The notes: generated by a model from the letters alone, not told the origin. 64,000 nucleotides of DNA from Solanum dulcamara (GCF_947179165.1 NC_077240.1:53282001-53346000), one strand, 5' to 3'; positions 10,801-23,657 are shown, counted from the first letter of the stretch. Program-made: numbers and translations.

Positions 10801-12332
10801 TGTTACACCCCACACTCTTGAGCTCGGAATGTCTCTTAAGCTTCTTAGAAGTTACTATGTGAGCCGGATAGTCTACAATGCTATTAAACAACTCCAAGGA
10901 AGGAAGAATGTGATACCCCATAGTAGGGGAGGTTGGAAATAGGGTTATGAGAAGTTGCAAGGAGTTGAAGGCCAAAATATGAATCGTAGGACTTGATTTA
11001 CCTACTTAAGCTACTAATTTAGAAGTCGTATACAGTTGAGCTACATAAGGATATACTAAGCTTGCGTAGCATGGATTACATAGGCTCTTAAAATAGGACG
11101 AGATTACGAACCCACGGGGAAGAGACCAAGATGACATGAGGCCACTAATAAGAGAGTGACACGTGGAAGCACTTCAAGCAAGGAGGTGACCCACCTACCT
11201 GCTTGGGGGTGGGGGTGGACCCCACTGCCACGTGGCAGCCCCTAAGTGGTTGCATAGTTACGGTGGTCCAATAAGGGTTGGACACGTGTCACCCTTAGAG
11301 GATGACACGTGTCACCTCCTAAACCACCCTACATATTTATGTATTGTGACTAATAACTTCAGTTCTTAGCCAAAACTTCAGCAGCCAAAGAAGAGAGAAA
11401 ACAATAGAGCAAAAGGAGGCAGCCATGGTTTAAGAGAAAACTAAGGTAAGTTTCCAAGTTTCTCCCTGTGAATTACTTACCTATGGTGTTCCTTAGCCAT
11501 GTGGAGTTTTATATATGTGTCTTAGGATGCCTACGGAATCATGTTTTCAGATTTATACTTGGAACAAACAAGAAAAAGTTGAAGGAAAACTTAGAAAGCT
11601 AAAAAGAGAGGGTTACGAGTTTGGTCCATAGAAAAGGTAAGGCCCAATTTCGTTCAGAGAATTAATTGATTAAGGTGTAGAACAGTTGTATAATACTGTT
11701 TTATATCAATAAATTCCAATTTGGGGCAGCGGAGAAGTGCCACAAACAGTCCGCAACATTCAGTACATTAAGGGGGTTTCCGAAGTTAACTTTCAGTACG
11801 TTATGGCTTGGTTCTATTCTCCCATGTTTTGGTAAGGGTTTGTATATTATATGAAGGTGTTAATAATGAAAAATCATGGTTTGGAGAAGCACCAAACGAA
11901 TAACACGCAGTCCGCGCAATTTCAGCAAGTTTGAAAAGTTTCCGAGTTGCAATTTATCAGTTTTGCCAATTTCGGGTAAGGTAAGGTTTCTCCTCTTAAT
12001 TTGGAGTTTATGGTATTGTTAATAAGTGTATTATATGTTGTTTAAGTAGCTGTAAATGTGAAAATATCATAGAGATGCTTGACGTTCAAAATAAACTAAG
12101 TTGGAGTCGTTATAGGTGAATTGTCGTCGAAGTAAAGTGTTGTTCTTGTGAGGTGCTGCTGCAGGGGTGACGTTTTTTGTTGCAGGGACTAAATGTATTA
12201 TAATAGGGGTGTGTGTGGTTCAGGTTTCAGCCACACGATCCCTCGTTTCATATAATTAAAGGTGTTACAAAACAAAGACTAGAGACCCTCTTTTGGTATC
12301 ATAGTTTCAAGCAAGTGGTTTGGAATTTATTT
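10801..12332 (+). repeat. Plus-strand LTR, 5' half only
   Basis: Begins sharply with TGTTACACCCC at 10801 inside the minus-strand fragment. It contains a promoter block at 11158-11345 (CACGTG hexamers around GTGACACGTGG, GCCACGTGGCAG, GGACACGTGTC and GATGACACGTGTC), then GCAGCCATGG at 11421 and a CTAAG/GTAAG splice-donor-like site at 11446. It breaks off near 12332, about 1.5 kb in, where a second LTR type starts. It is not preceded by a polypurine tract, so it was probably a 5' LTR whose element is lost. Confidence 0.78.
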
Positions 12333-14122
12333 ATATACCCCACACTATTGAACATTGAAACGTGTCCCTAATCTTCTTGAAAGTAGATATGAAACCCCTA
12401 CTATCCACGCACATTAAACAACTCGAAGGAAAGAAGAATGTGATACCCCGTGAGAGGGAAGGTTGGAAATAGAATCGTAGGAATCCGGAATGAGTTGGAG
12501 GCCAAGAAATGAGTCGTAGGACTCGAATTACCTACGTAAGCTACTAGCTTAGAAATCTTACATACCTAAGATACTTGAGGACATACCAAGCTTACGTAGC
12601 ATGGATTACACGGGTTCTTAATATAAGATGAGATTATGAACCCACGGAGAAGAGGAGAAGATGACACGTGGTAGCCTAGGAAGGCGACACGTGGCAGCAC
12701 CTCAAGCAAGCAGGTGACCCACCTACTTGGGGTCAAGCAGGTGACCCACCTACTTGGGGTCAAGCAGGTGACCCACCTGCTTGGGGTCAAGTAGGTGACC
12801 CACCTACTTGGGGTCAAGTAGGTGACCTATCTTCTTGGTGTAGGTGGGCCCCACTGCCACATGGCAGCCCCTAATTGGTTGCATAGATATGGTGGTCCAA
12901 TCACGGCTGGACACATGTCACCCTAGGGAGATGACACGTGTCACCCCCATAGCCACCCTATATATGTGTGTATTGTGACTAAGTATCTCATTCTTAGCCA
13001 AAAATTCAGCCAAGAACAAGAAAAAAAAAACGTAGAGAGGAAGAGAAAGAAGGCAGCCATGGTTTCTAAGAAATTAAGGTAAGTTCTTCACTTTTATTCC
13101 GTGAATTAATTATCTACGATGTTTCCTAAGCACGTGGAGGTGTATATATGTATTTTATGATGTCTACGGAATTAATTCTTCAGCTTGGAACTTCAGAGGA
13201 AGTTGAAAGAACAAAGAGGGAAAACGTTAAAAACTAGTTAACAAACCCATTTTTGGAGGGGACAGTGGTTAGTAATATTGGTATAACTTCTTGTGTATAG
13301 CTTTGTTTCAGGTGATTCAATATGTTTTCAAAAGGTATTTCATAGGTATATAACTTTCATCTAGACTTTCAAATCCATTTTTTCTTTTAGCTTTTCGAAA
13401 AAGGGTGATGAAGTATAGAGGAGGTACTGCCCAGATTTTGGTTTTGGAAATCTTACACGGATTGCTGTTGGTGTTTTGGTCATATCGTGTTGTACAAAAT
13501 TGATGTAGGGGTGATTCAAAATTTTATATGACCCTAATACACATGTCTATAACTTTCATGAAGGACGTAAATCCTGTTTCCCTCCATTACCCCTTCGAAA
13601 CGAAGAGACAAGGTTAAATAGTAAGCTGTCCAGAATTCACATTTTGATAGTTTTGAGTGAGTTGTTGCTGCAGGGGTGTAATGTATTGTTGTAGGGCCTA
13701 AATGCATTCTAAAAAGGATGTGGATGCTGCTGGTTGCAGCCACACGACCCCTCGTTGCATATAATGAAAGACGTTACAAAATAAAGGCTAGACGCCCTAT
13801 TGTGATATCGTATTTTTGAATAAGTCGTTTGGAGTTTATGTTGTATATTGTTGGTGTGGATTACTTAAAAATATGCTGCAGGTTGTTGTTGTTGGTTGGC
13901 TGTAGGTCTTAGGGACCTAATTGGAAATTTGGATAGGGCACATTATAGGGGAGGTGCTGCCCAATTTTTGTTAATGCCTTAACAAACTAAAGAACTAGTT
14001 GAGGAAACGACTAAGAAAATAGATTCCATTAATACTAAGGTGTAACCTAAGATGCTGGAAAGCTAAGAGTAGTTGATATTCGTATTACTTTCATATTGAA
14101 TAGGCTCAGAGGACGACTTGTA
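12333..14122 (+). repeat. Plus-strand LTR fragment of the TTATACCCC subtype
   Basis: Starts at a TATACCCCACA boundary, resembling the LTR start at 48522, and runs through promoter block, leader and central LTR to a GAGGACGAC segment at about 14115. There it joins the last 60 bases of an internal region, so the LTR 3' part and almost the whole internal region are missing. Bases 13010-14110 closely resemble 14780-15870 of the next LTR; the two may be an original LTR pair. GCAGCCATGG at 13054 is followed by AATTAAG/GTAAGTT at 13079. Confidence 0.75.
12707..12841 (+). repeat. 27-bp minisatellite, five units, each a small hairpin
   Basis: Units start at 12707, 12734, 12761, 12788 and 12815, all 27 bp. 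Each has the inverted arms AAGTAGGT/ACCTACTT (or the GCAGG/CCTGC variant) around GACCC, then GGGGT. Other LTRs here carry one to three copies of this hairpin at the same place, upstream of the promoter block. Because 27 is divisible by three, a minus-strand ORF reads through as a nine-residue repeat; this is not evidence of a protein. Confidence 0.92.
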
Positions 14123-14183
14123 TAAGGTGCTAAGAGAAGTTTTGTCTAACATTCGGGGATGAATGTTCTAAAGGGGGGAAGGA
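14123..14183 (+). other. Remnant of internal region with polypurine tract
   Basis: Matches the last bases before the 3' LTR in E1: a TATAAGGTGCTAAGAGAAG segment, CATTCGGGGATGAATG, then the tract AAAGGGGGGAAGGA at 14170-14183. It shows that the following LTR was a 3' LTR of an element whose internal region has been deleted. Confidence 0.85.
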
Positions 14184-17100
14184 TGTTACACCCCACGCTT
14201 TTAAAACTCGGAATGTCTCAAAAGTTCCTTAGACATTATCATGTGATCCAGATATGCTACGACACTATCAAACGACTCTAAGGAAGGAAGAATATGATAC
14301 CCCATAGTAGAGAAGGTTGGAAATGGAGTTATAAGAATCCAGAAGGAATTGGAGGCCAAGTAATGAGTCGTAGGACTCGATTTACCTACGTAAGCTACTA
14401 ATTTGAAAGTTTTACATACTTAAGCTATTGGAGTACGTACCAAGCATGCATAGCACAGATTAAATAGGCTCTTAAAATAAGACGAGATTACAAACCTACG
14501 AGAGGGAGTAAAAACTAGTTTCCGAACTTACGAAAGTTAAGCAAGCAGGTGACAAGCAAGCACCTCAAGCAAGAAGGTGACAAGCAAGTAGGTGACTCAC
14601 CTACTTGGGGTAGACCCCGCTGCCACATGGCAGCATGTAATTGGCGACAGGGATTGAGGTGGCACCCTAGGAGGCTGCCATGTGGCACCCTAGGGGGCTG
14701 CCATGTGGCACCTTCTAAAGAGGGGTATATATCTGTGTTAATTGACTCTTAGTAACATTTTTCATGAAAATCTCCAGCCAAAATAAAGAGAAAAAAACGT
14801 GAAGAACACAAGGAACAAGGCAGCCACAATTTTGAGAAATTAAAGGTAAGTTCTTCATTTTTTCTCCGTGAATTAATTATCTACAGTGTTTCTCAACCAT
14901 ATGGAGATGTATATATGTGTCTTATGATGTCTACGGAATTAATTCTTCAGCTTGGAACTTGAGAGAAAATTGAAAGAACAAAGAGAGAAAATGTTAAAAA
15001 CTAGTTAACAAACCCATTTTTGGAGGGGACAGTTGTTAATAATATTGGTATAACCTCTTGTGTATATCTTCGTTTCGGATGATTCAATATGTTTTGGAAA
15101 GGTATTTCATATACATAAGTTTCATTTAGACTTTAAAATACAATTTTTCTTTTAGTTTCTCTAAAAAGGGTGATAAAGTGTAGAGGAGGTACTGTCTAGA
15201 TTTTGGTTTTGGAAATCTTACACGGACTACTGTTGGTGTTTTGGGCATATCTTTTTGTAAAGAATTTATGTAGGGGTGATTAGAAATTTTATGCGACCAT
15301 AAGAAGCATGTATATAACTTTCATAAAGGACGTAAATCCTGTTTCCCTCCATTACCCCTTCAAAACGAAGCGACAAGGTAAAACAGTAAGCTTTCCAGAA
15401 TTCACGTTTTGATAGTCTTGAGTGAGTTGTTGCTGCAGGGGTGTAATGTATTGTTGCAGGGCCTAAATTCATTCTAAAAGGGATGTGGATGCTGCTGGTT
15501 GCAGTCACACGACCCCTCGTTGCGTATAATGAAAGGCATTACAAAATAAAGGCTAGACGTCTTATTGTGATATCGTATTTTTGAATAAGTCGTTTGGAGT
15601 TTATGTTGTATATTGTTGGTGTGGATTATTTAAACATATACTGCAGGTTGTTGTTGTTGGTTGGATGTAGGTCTTAGGGACCTAATTGGAAATTTGGATA
15701 GGGCACATTATAGGGGAGGTGCTGCCCAATTTTCGTTAACGCCTTAACAAACTAAAGAACTAATCGAGGAAACGACTAAGGAAATAGATTCCATTAATAC
15801 TAAGGTGTAACCTAAGATGCTGGAAAGCTAAGAGTAGTTGATATTCGTATTACTTTCATGTTGAATAGGTTCAAAGGACGGCAAGGCAAAAAGGATAAGG
15901 AATAATTTAGATAAGGTATGTGAAGCTTCTCTTGGTATGTTTTTGGTATAGGTATGTAAAGCCTATCTTTTCTCTTTTGGCATGTCTTAGATGTAAGCAG
16001 GATATGATATGAGCTTTGGGGGTAATTCCATTCCCAGATTCTGAATATGACTTCAGGACCCTCACTCACTTTTGAATGTTAAACTTTAAAGTAGTAAGCT
16101 GCTATCTTCGAGTCTTTTATATGACTGTATAACAATTGATTCGACTAAACTCTTATTTGTAAAAAAGAAAGGCCCTAAGATAATCAATGTTCGGACTGCT
16201 ATAAGATATTTCACATTGGCATACGTCTAAGATTTCTAAAAACTCCTTTTTACATAGTCCTTAGTGATAGTTAGAGAGTATACGTCAGATACCTTCTGCC
16301 CTGATCCCCAGGTGATGGTTCACTTGATGACTTCATTGAGTCTCAGATAATGATTTAAACTGTGTTTTGTTTCTCACTACTCTGCTCGTGTATACTGTAA
16401 CCTTTCTTTCACCGAGTCCTGGGCCGGGTCCATTATCGTGCACAACTCACTGCATTGTCCATCGAGCCCTTCACTAGAGGGTCGAATACGTATGTATATA
16501 TATATGATGATGATGTGTTGTAATAAGGTGACAATGGCGTGGGCCTGATACTGATACTACAGATATGATTTACCGGATCCCTGAAAGGGCCGGCTATATT
16601 ATATAATTTGAGCATGCATGCATTTATGATTTACAGAGTACAGGTAAAGGTTTCCAATTTTGATATTTTATCCCCTGCTTCTCTATAGATATACTTCCAG
16701 TTGTATTATATTATGTTTTACATACTTGGTACATATGTCGTACTGACCTCCCTTCTTCAGGGGGCTGCGTTCATGCTCGCAGGTACAGATATAGGTTTTG
16801 GGAGTCCGTCAGCTTAGGATTCCATGCAGCTCAGCTGGAAGAGGCTCCATTGTATCGGGGCCTAGTTTTTGATACTGTCCACTGATGTATAAAATTGTTT
16901 TGTCCATTTAGGTATACGGCGGGGGCCTTGTCCCGCCATATGTTGTCATTATTATTTTTAGAGGTCTGCAGACATGTATATGTGGGTTGTATATGTCAGT
17001 TTGATTAAGTTGGGTCAACCTGATATATGATATACATGATTATGTTATGGCAGCCTTGTCGGCTTGCGTGCCCAGTCATGTTGTGACACACACGAAAAAG

Positions 17101-17250
17101 GCTACAGGTTTATGAAAATATTATCGCCCAGTGGGGATCTGTTGCATGATATTATCTTATTTATGATTCAATGTGACCATAGATAATAGATATATGTACG
17201 GGGGGTCCAGGTCGGACCCTAGTAGTGGCCTACGAGGTTAGGTCATGACA
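14184..17250 (+). repeat. Complete plus-strand LTR (3067 bp) shared by two elements
   Basis: TGTTACACCCC at 14184 to GGTCATGACA at 17250. It is unusual in being flanked by a polypurine tract on its left and a primer-binding site on its right, so it serves as 3' LTR of one unit and 5' LTR of the next. G-box palindromes are decayed to CCACATGGCAG-like forms near 14620-14710. The three-hairpin module is at 16719-16788, the GGCGGGGGCC...CCCGCC hairpin near 16918-16940. Confidence 0.88.
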
Positions 17251-17254
17251 GAAG

Positions 17255-17266
17255 TGGTATCAGAGC
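17255..17266 (+). other. Primer-binding site (tRNA-iMet type)
   Basis: TGGTATCAGAGC, four bases after the LTR end at 17250. Confidence 0.93.
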
Positions 17267-19029
17267 AGTTCGTCCTTGGATTGTCTACAGACCTTGTATA
17301 GTAGAGTCTTGGTTATCGATGTGTTGCGCGCCACATCTATAAACAGGAATCTACAGGACATTTAGGATGTTACCTTTCTTCTACATCTGAGATCGTGCTT
17401 TAGATCTAAGTCATAGGAAAATTCCTTATACTAACCTTGGATCTTAACAGAAGGACGACATCAACCGAAGGAAGTAATTGATGAAATGGAAAGTTACGAA
17501 GCATTCAGGTAAGTAAAGTAAAGCCACGGAAGATAGCCGTTTGGTAAGGTATTGAGCTAATATTGAAATGTAAAGTTGAAACCTGAAAGGAAGGCAAACA
17601 GCAAATGCCACAGAGGCAGTTTGAAGTTGGACATACGAGGTAAGTCTAGTATTTTTTTATTATTGTTAATATTGAAAGCCCCATGTGGCTGCAGTGTAAG
17701 ATGATATTGAAAGCCTTGTACGGCTGTGATGGGATATGAATATATATATTTGTTGGCCCTGTGAGGCGTTGTTGGTATTTTCTGCGTGCAGGTTATGGGA
17801 TAGTAAGAAGTGTAGAAGAAACTCTGCCGAAATTTTTCTAGAACGGGGAAAAGAAAATGAAACATAGATTTTTGAGATGTCTGAGAAGTTGATACCAAGT
17901 ACCTCTACTGTGTTCAACTAAAGCTGTAAGAGGTACCCTTCAGGTCGTCGATAAGGGGCACCTTTTTCACTTGAAGAATTTTGTTTCGGAGGAACAAAAG
18001 CTTATTTAAGTAGTAAAGTTCAGACTACGGTATTTCCAGCCGTAGTTGTACTATAGGAATATAAATAGAAGGCTCAGGGTGAATGATAAGATGTCCCGCG
18101 AATGAGTTTCACTATTTTTGGAAAAAAATACCAAGCCCTCAACTCTTATTGTAAATTATATGAGTTGTTCATAACTTGAAGATAAACTCGGATTAAGACC
18201 AGGAGGGTCAAGTATTAAACTAAGTAATGTGATGTTTCAGAGATTCTGGGTTCTTTCAACAATGGTTGAAAAATGATTTACGATAATAGTTTATAATTCT
18301 CCATCGACTAATTGGGAAAAGAACTCCTAACGGAAGTATCTCAAGGAGATGTCAGGGACTGAATACGAATACGAATTAAAAGGGGGATATGTAAGTATGA
18401 ATTAACCAGTGTGATACGAGTATGCAGGGATAAAGTAGAACCACTAGTAAGACGCACTTAGTACGCGTTGACTAAGTTAAAGGCCTGCGTTGAGAACGTA
18501 GTAAGAGCATGGGGCTTAAGATACAAAAAAATGACGCGTGTACACAACGTCGCCCCAGAAATAGTGGAACCCTTAAGGGACGAGGACGATAAACTTAAGG
18601 AATAATTGGTGTAACCTACATTCACACCAAGGAATAAAGGATATAGGTTGGGGTAAAGCTACTACTTCAAGAAAACCTTAAATAGTTATCGTCGGAATAC
18701 TAGCACTGCCTAATTGGAATTAGAACAACTATAGGTGCTAAGTAATTCTTTGAAACGGAAACGTAGAAGGTGGCCTTAGACGATTTGTCCCCTGGGTCAC
18801 ATTATTCAAGTACCGATTAGTAGACAAGACATCACATTAGATATGGAAAGGTTCTCGTCGCTTCGTAATTTAGTCAAGGCTCCGTACGCGGATAGTCAGG
18901 TTATAAAATATGCAGATAGACGGAGACATGATGCAGTATCAAATAGATTGGTGAAAGGAATTGGACAAAAATTAAGATTGGACATAGAGATGTAGAACAA
19001 AGTACAAATAAATGAAAGTACGAGTACCC

Positions 19030-19044
19030 TCTAAAGGGGGGAAG
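19030..19044 (+). other. Second, internal polypurine-like tract
   Basis: TCTAAAGGGGGGAAG followed by TTAATGAG, same context as the tracts at 56101 and 63286. Confidence 0.65.
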
Positions 19045-19302
19045 TTAATGAGAAAATGACAAAAGTAAGGTGAAGGCAATTGATATGGGAATATATCTGA
19101 GATGGACGTCTAAACTTCAATAAGATATCTTGCCGAACCAAGTTAAAAAGGTCTGTAGGCTACTAATAATTGGATGGAAGCCAGAATGCTACATAAGGCA
19201 GCGTTAAAAAGTTTGTGATGAGACCCTGAATAACATAACACTAGAAGGCGGCTGTATATAATAAAAAAACAAAAAAAAAAGAGTGTAACCATGAGAGGAT
19301 AT

Positions 19303-22153
19303 CAAAGCAAGTAGGTGATGCACCTACTTGGACAAGCAGGTGATGCACCTACTTAAGGTCAAGTAGGTGATGCAGCAGCTTGGGTGGACCCCACGATGCC
19401 ACGTGGCGGCTTTGGATTGGATGCATAATTGAGGTGGCACCCTAAGGGGCTGCCACGTGTCACCCCTAGGGGCTGCCACGTATCCCCACTTAAGGACACA
19501 TATATATACATGTGTATTGCTGGATCAACTCACTTTTCAGCATCTTTACACTTAAAAAAATTGGAGAAAAACTTGGAGAACATGGAGAGAGAGCTACGGA
19601 TTTGGTTTAGCAAGGTAAGCCCTACGATTTCATTCCGTGAATTAATTATTTAAGGTATTCTTCGGTTAAGCAACGGTGTTTAACAACATAAAATTTATAG
19701 CTGTGGTTTCGAGGAAGTTCTCGACCTTGTCAACAAACCTATTTTTGGAATGAGACTGTTGTAAGTAATAATAGTATAACTCCTTGTGTAAAGCTTCGTT
19801 TCGAGTGATTCAAGATGTTTTAGAAATTTATTTCATAGGGATATAACTTTTGTTTATACTACAAAACCCATTTTTGCTTTTATATTCTCGAAAAAGGATG
19901 ATGAAGTATAGGTGAGGTGCTGCCCAGATTTCATTTCGGAAATCCTATACGGGCTGCTGTTGGTATTTTGGGCATATCTTTTGGTATAGAATTGATGTAG
20001 GGTTGATTAGAAATTGTATGTGACCCTAAGACACATGTATATAACTTTAATTGAGGCCACAAATCTTGTTTCCCTAAATTACCCCTTCGAAACTAAGCGA
20101 CAATACAAGACAGTAGGCTGTTCAAAATTCACGTTTTGATAGTTTTGGCGAGTTTGATGAGTTTAGGTTAAGGTAAGGGTTTTCCTTTCAATTCGGAGTT
20201 TATGGTGTTGTTATGAAGTGTATTACACGTTGTGTAAGTGGCTGGAAATATGAAAATTCCATAAATATGCTCGACGTTCGAAACAAACCAAATTGGAGTC
20301 GCTATAGTTAAATTGTAGTCGAAGCAAGGTGTTGTGCTTGTGGTGTATGGATCCAGGTGTTTGGTGTGTGTTACAGGGCCTAAATGTGTCCTAAAATAGG
20401 TGGGGGAGCTTCTATTTGTAGCCACAGGACACCCCCGCTTCGTACGGTTAAAGGTTTTGCAAAACGGAAACTAGAAACCTTATTTTGGTATCGTGGTTTT
20501 GAGCGAGTCATTTGGAGTTTATGTGGTATAAGATTGATGTGAATTGTATATATATATGCTGCAGATTATTGTTGTTGGTTGGCTGTAGCTATTAGGAGTA
20601 TGATTGGAAATTCGGATAGGGCACATTATAGAGGAAATGCTGCCCGATTTTCGTTAACTCTTTAACTAGTTAGGGAACTAGTCGAGAAAGCAAGCGAGGG
20701 GATGAGTTCTACAAATACTCGTGTGTAGCCTAAGGTGCTGCAAAGCCAAGGGTTGTTAATACTCGTATTGCTTTTATGTTACTTATCTTTAAAGGACAAT
20801 GAGACGAACGGGATAAAAAGTAACCCGTAACAGGTATGTAAAGCTAACCTTTTCTTCTTTTGGCATGTTTTGGCATACGTATGTAAGGCTTATACTTTCT
20901 TTTAGCATGTCTTTGGCATAAGTATGTAAATTTTATTCCTTCTCTTAGCATGATTTGACATAAGTATACAAAGCTAATCTCCCTTTTTTGGCATGGTTTT
21001 TACGAAGCAAGTATATAACTTTCATATGATTCTAAAGAAGTTCCTATTCTTAAAGCCACTAGGATGGCCAATTTCTCGATTTCCAAAAGATATTTTGTTA
21101 TGCCTTGATACATATATATGATTCCCAGAAGTTCTATTGTGATATAGTCCATAGTGACTTTCAAAAGGTACTTGATATGACTTTTGTCTCGATTTGAATG
21201 AAAGATCATTTTGATTATTCCGTCGAGTCTCAAATATGATTTAAATTGCATATAGTTTCTCACTACTCCACTAGTAGATGCCTCAATGTTTCTCTCACCG
21301 AGCCCGGGCCAGGTTTTATTATCATGCATACTTCTATGCATTATTCGCCGTGCTCCGACGTGAGGGGGCAGGTACGACTTGTCAATAGCATTTGTGGAGT
21401 TATGATGTGCCATTTACACATATGATATGATATGATCTGATATGACCATCTGATATGATATGATCTGTTACGGAGATATTCCCTACTCTTGATATATATT
21501 GTGTTGTGGCGCTAGTGACGGGGTGGCGACCACATTTTGTTCACCGCGTCTCATAATGGGGCTGGATATGGCATATGTTTATCTGCATACATTATTTGTG
21601 GTTATGAAAAACATTTTGATATTCTGGGTATTTAGCTCACTTTTGCACCTTCTGTTCTGGTAATGGCTTTACTTGTTACAGTCCATGCTTTAAATACTCA
21701 GTACATATGTTGTACTGACCCCCTTTTCCTCGAGAGGCTGCGTTTCATGCCTGCAGGTACAGATGTTAACTTTGGACATCTGCCATCTTAGGGTTTCCAC
21801 TCAATAATGTTGGAAGTGCTTCACTGTTCCGGAGCCTAACTTTTGATACTTGTCATTTGATATAAATGTTTGTTTATTCAGGGGTACGATGGGGCCCTGT
21901 CCCATCATATGACTAGGCTAGCATTCTGTAGAGGTCTTAGACTTGTGATGTGGGTTCTGTATATATGTTTTGGGCTTTATGTTCCGTGATGGCCTTAACG
22001 GCCTTCGTATGCTACATCTATATTCGTGTGCTCTCTAGCCATTTTTTTTATTTCTTCATATGTTTATTTGACTAACATACTCAGTGGGGCTAAGGGTATG
22101 TATGGGTGCCCTAATCAGACACCAGTCACGACCTACGGAGTTGGATCGTGACA
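19303..22153 (+). repeat. E4 5' LTR, first ~380 bp missing
   Basis: Aligns with 46907 onward of the 3' LTR and then with 8001-9170. It contains hairpin repeats AAGTAGGT...ACCTACTT at 19308-19375, G-box promoter block 19398-19480 with a TATATATA run at 19500, an ATG at 19582 opening eleven codons up to a CAAG/GTAAGC donor-like site at 19615, the three-hairpin module at 21691-21763, and the end GGATCGTGACA at 22153. The 137-codon minus-strand frame at 21000-21413 has no recognisable domain and looks like chance. Confidence 0.85.
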
Positions 22154-22157
22154 AAAG

Positions 22158-22169
22158 TGGTATCAGAGC
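22158..22169 (+). other. Primer-binding site of E4
   Basis: TGGTATCAGAGC, four bases after the LTR end at 22153. Confidence 0.92.
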
Positions 22170-23652
22170 AGTTCGTCCTTAGAGTGTCTACAGACCGTGT
22201 CTAGTAGAGTCTTGCTTATCGGTGTGTTGTGCACCACATCTATAAATAGGAGGCTACAGGACATTTAGGATGTTACCTTTCTTTCATATCTAAGATCGTG
22301 CGATAGAGCTGAGTCATAGGGAATGAAATTCCTCATACTAACATATGGTTTCAGCAGAAGGACAATATTGATAGAAGAAGGTGACCGACGATATTGGAAG
22401 TTACAAAGTACGCAGGTAGTCAAAGGCACGAAAGATATATGTCAGGTGAGGTATTGAAGTACGATTGACATGTAAAGTTAAAAATGGAAAGGAAAAGTAG
22501 ACAGGGCAGGGTAATAAGTGCAGTTTGAGTTGGGCAGATGAGGTAAGTCCATTTTCATATTGTTGATATTGGGCGCCCTGTATGGCTGCGATATGATATG
22601 ATCTGAATATATATACATGTGTGCCCTATGAGGCACTATTGGCATTTTCTGCATGCGGGTGTTGAGATAGTAAGAAATACAAAGGAAACTCTGTCCAAAT
22701 TTTCCTAGAAATAAGAAAAGAATGAGATGCAGGGCTGTAGTATGTCTTGAAAGGTTGTGCCCACAACAATAATGAGATTTGATTAAACTACAAGTATGGA
22801 TGACCTCGAGGAATGAGTTAATTACTAAATTGATGGCAATAGAAACTAGGAGGTTGATACTAGTATAGTAGATAGAAATTGGAAAAGACTTATAAGCCAA
22901 AGAAAATGATTTAGAGAAGATTGATAGATCGGGATAAAATGATATATTAAGGCATCACCTGAATTGATACACAGGGATAAACGATGACGAGTTATAGTTA
23001 AAAGAAGTAACAATATGATTAAGATAAGAGTACAAGGGAAAAAGAATTGTGATGGAAGTGAAGTGTTAATAAAACAGCTTGTGAGATATTAAGGATAGGA
23101 CTAACTAAGAAGGGTAAGTAACCCATAGTAAGAATCGTGAAGAAGGTCAAGCAGTGTTATACTATGGGACTGAATGCAAACATGATACCATGTGAATATA
23201 ACGAAGGTCATTATGAGAATAAGTAAGGAATAATAAGAAAGTTCTAACAGAGGCACCCAAGATAGACATAAGTAACTGAATACGAAGACGGAGCAAAAAG
23301 AGAATGTATAGTCATAGATTTACAGGGATAGTACAACAATATGGTGTCAAGGTAAACCTAGTATTAAGGTAAGCTCGATATGCTGTTGAGAAAGTGAGCA
23401 TCAGGTGCACGACAAAGATGAAATCTCATGAAGCATAAAGATATATTATGTATACGTGACTCGAGTACCAATGATTATATTGGATTAGCACCTCACGAGT
23501 ATGTTAAGATATCATACATGGGAAACTAAAGGTATGGGTGGTATAAAGAAAGGCATAGATAGGGAGCGGTATACCAAAGGTATTGGAAAGAAATCTTACG
23601 CATTTGAAAATTTGAAATAAGGGCATAAGGTATAACACAAACAGACAATGAC

Positions 23653-23657
23653 ATGGA
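23653..23657. repeat. Target-site duplication of E2, left copy (GGATA)
   Basis: GGATA directly before the LTR end at 23658; the same five bases follow the other LTR at 46102-46106. Confidence 0.93.

Larger units (their letters stand above)
17251..19302 (+). other. Internal region, 5' half only
   Basis: Homologous to the first 1.7 kb of the E5 internal region (54591 onward), including the repeated GAAAGCC...GGCTG units near 17676 and a polypurine-like tract TCTAAAGGGGGGAAG at 19030-19044. Near 19300 it jumps directly into the interior of an LTR, so the integrase half, any 5S-like segment, the true polypurine tract and the first 0.38 kb of the next LTR are gone. No coding region recognised. 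Confidence 0.8.
22154..23657 (+). other. E4 internal region, first part
   Basis: Begins with the primer-binding site and follows the E2 internal region (42269 downward in reverse). No gag or pol motif recognised in about 1.5 kb; the 140-codon minus-strand frame 22478-22900 is a shadow. The segment is cut at 23657 by the E2 insertion and continues at 46107. Confidence 0.82.

Noticed and set aside
12566..12817. Frame with a repeated nine-residue unit, resembling a repeat protein
   Set aside because: It is produced by the 27-bp non-coding minisatellite, whose length is a multiple of three; other LTRs have different copy numbers and no frame.
12707..12841. CRISPR-like direct repeats
   Set aside because: Units are contiguous without unique spacers, and the setting is a plant retrotransposon LTR.
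21000..21413. 137-codon minus-strand open frame
   Set aside because: It lies antisense within the 3' part of an LTR, shows no domain, and is not open in the homologous LTRs (8001-9170, 14184-17250).
22478..22900. 140-codon minus-strand open frame
   Set aside because: Antisense in the E4 internal region; the related E2 frame at 41651-42073 is open only because the sequence is similar. No domain or gag/pol motif.
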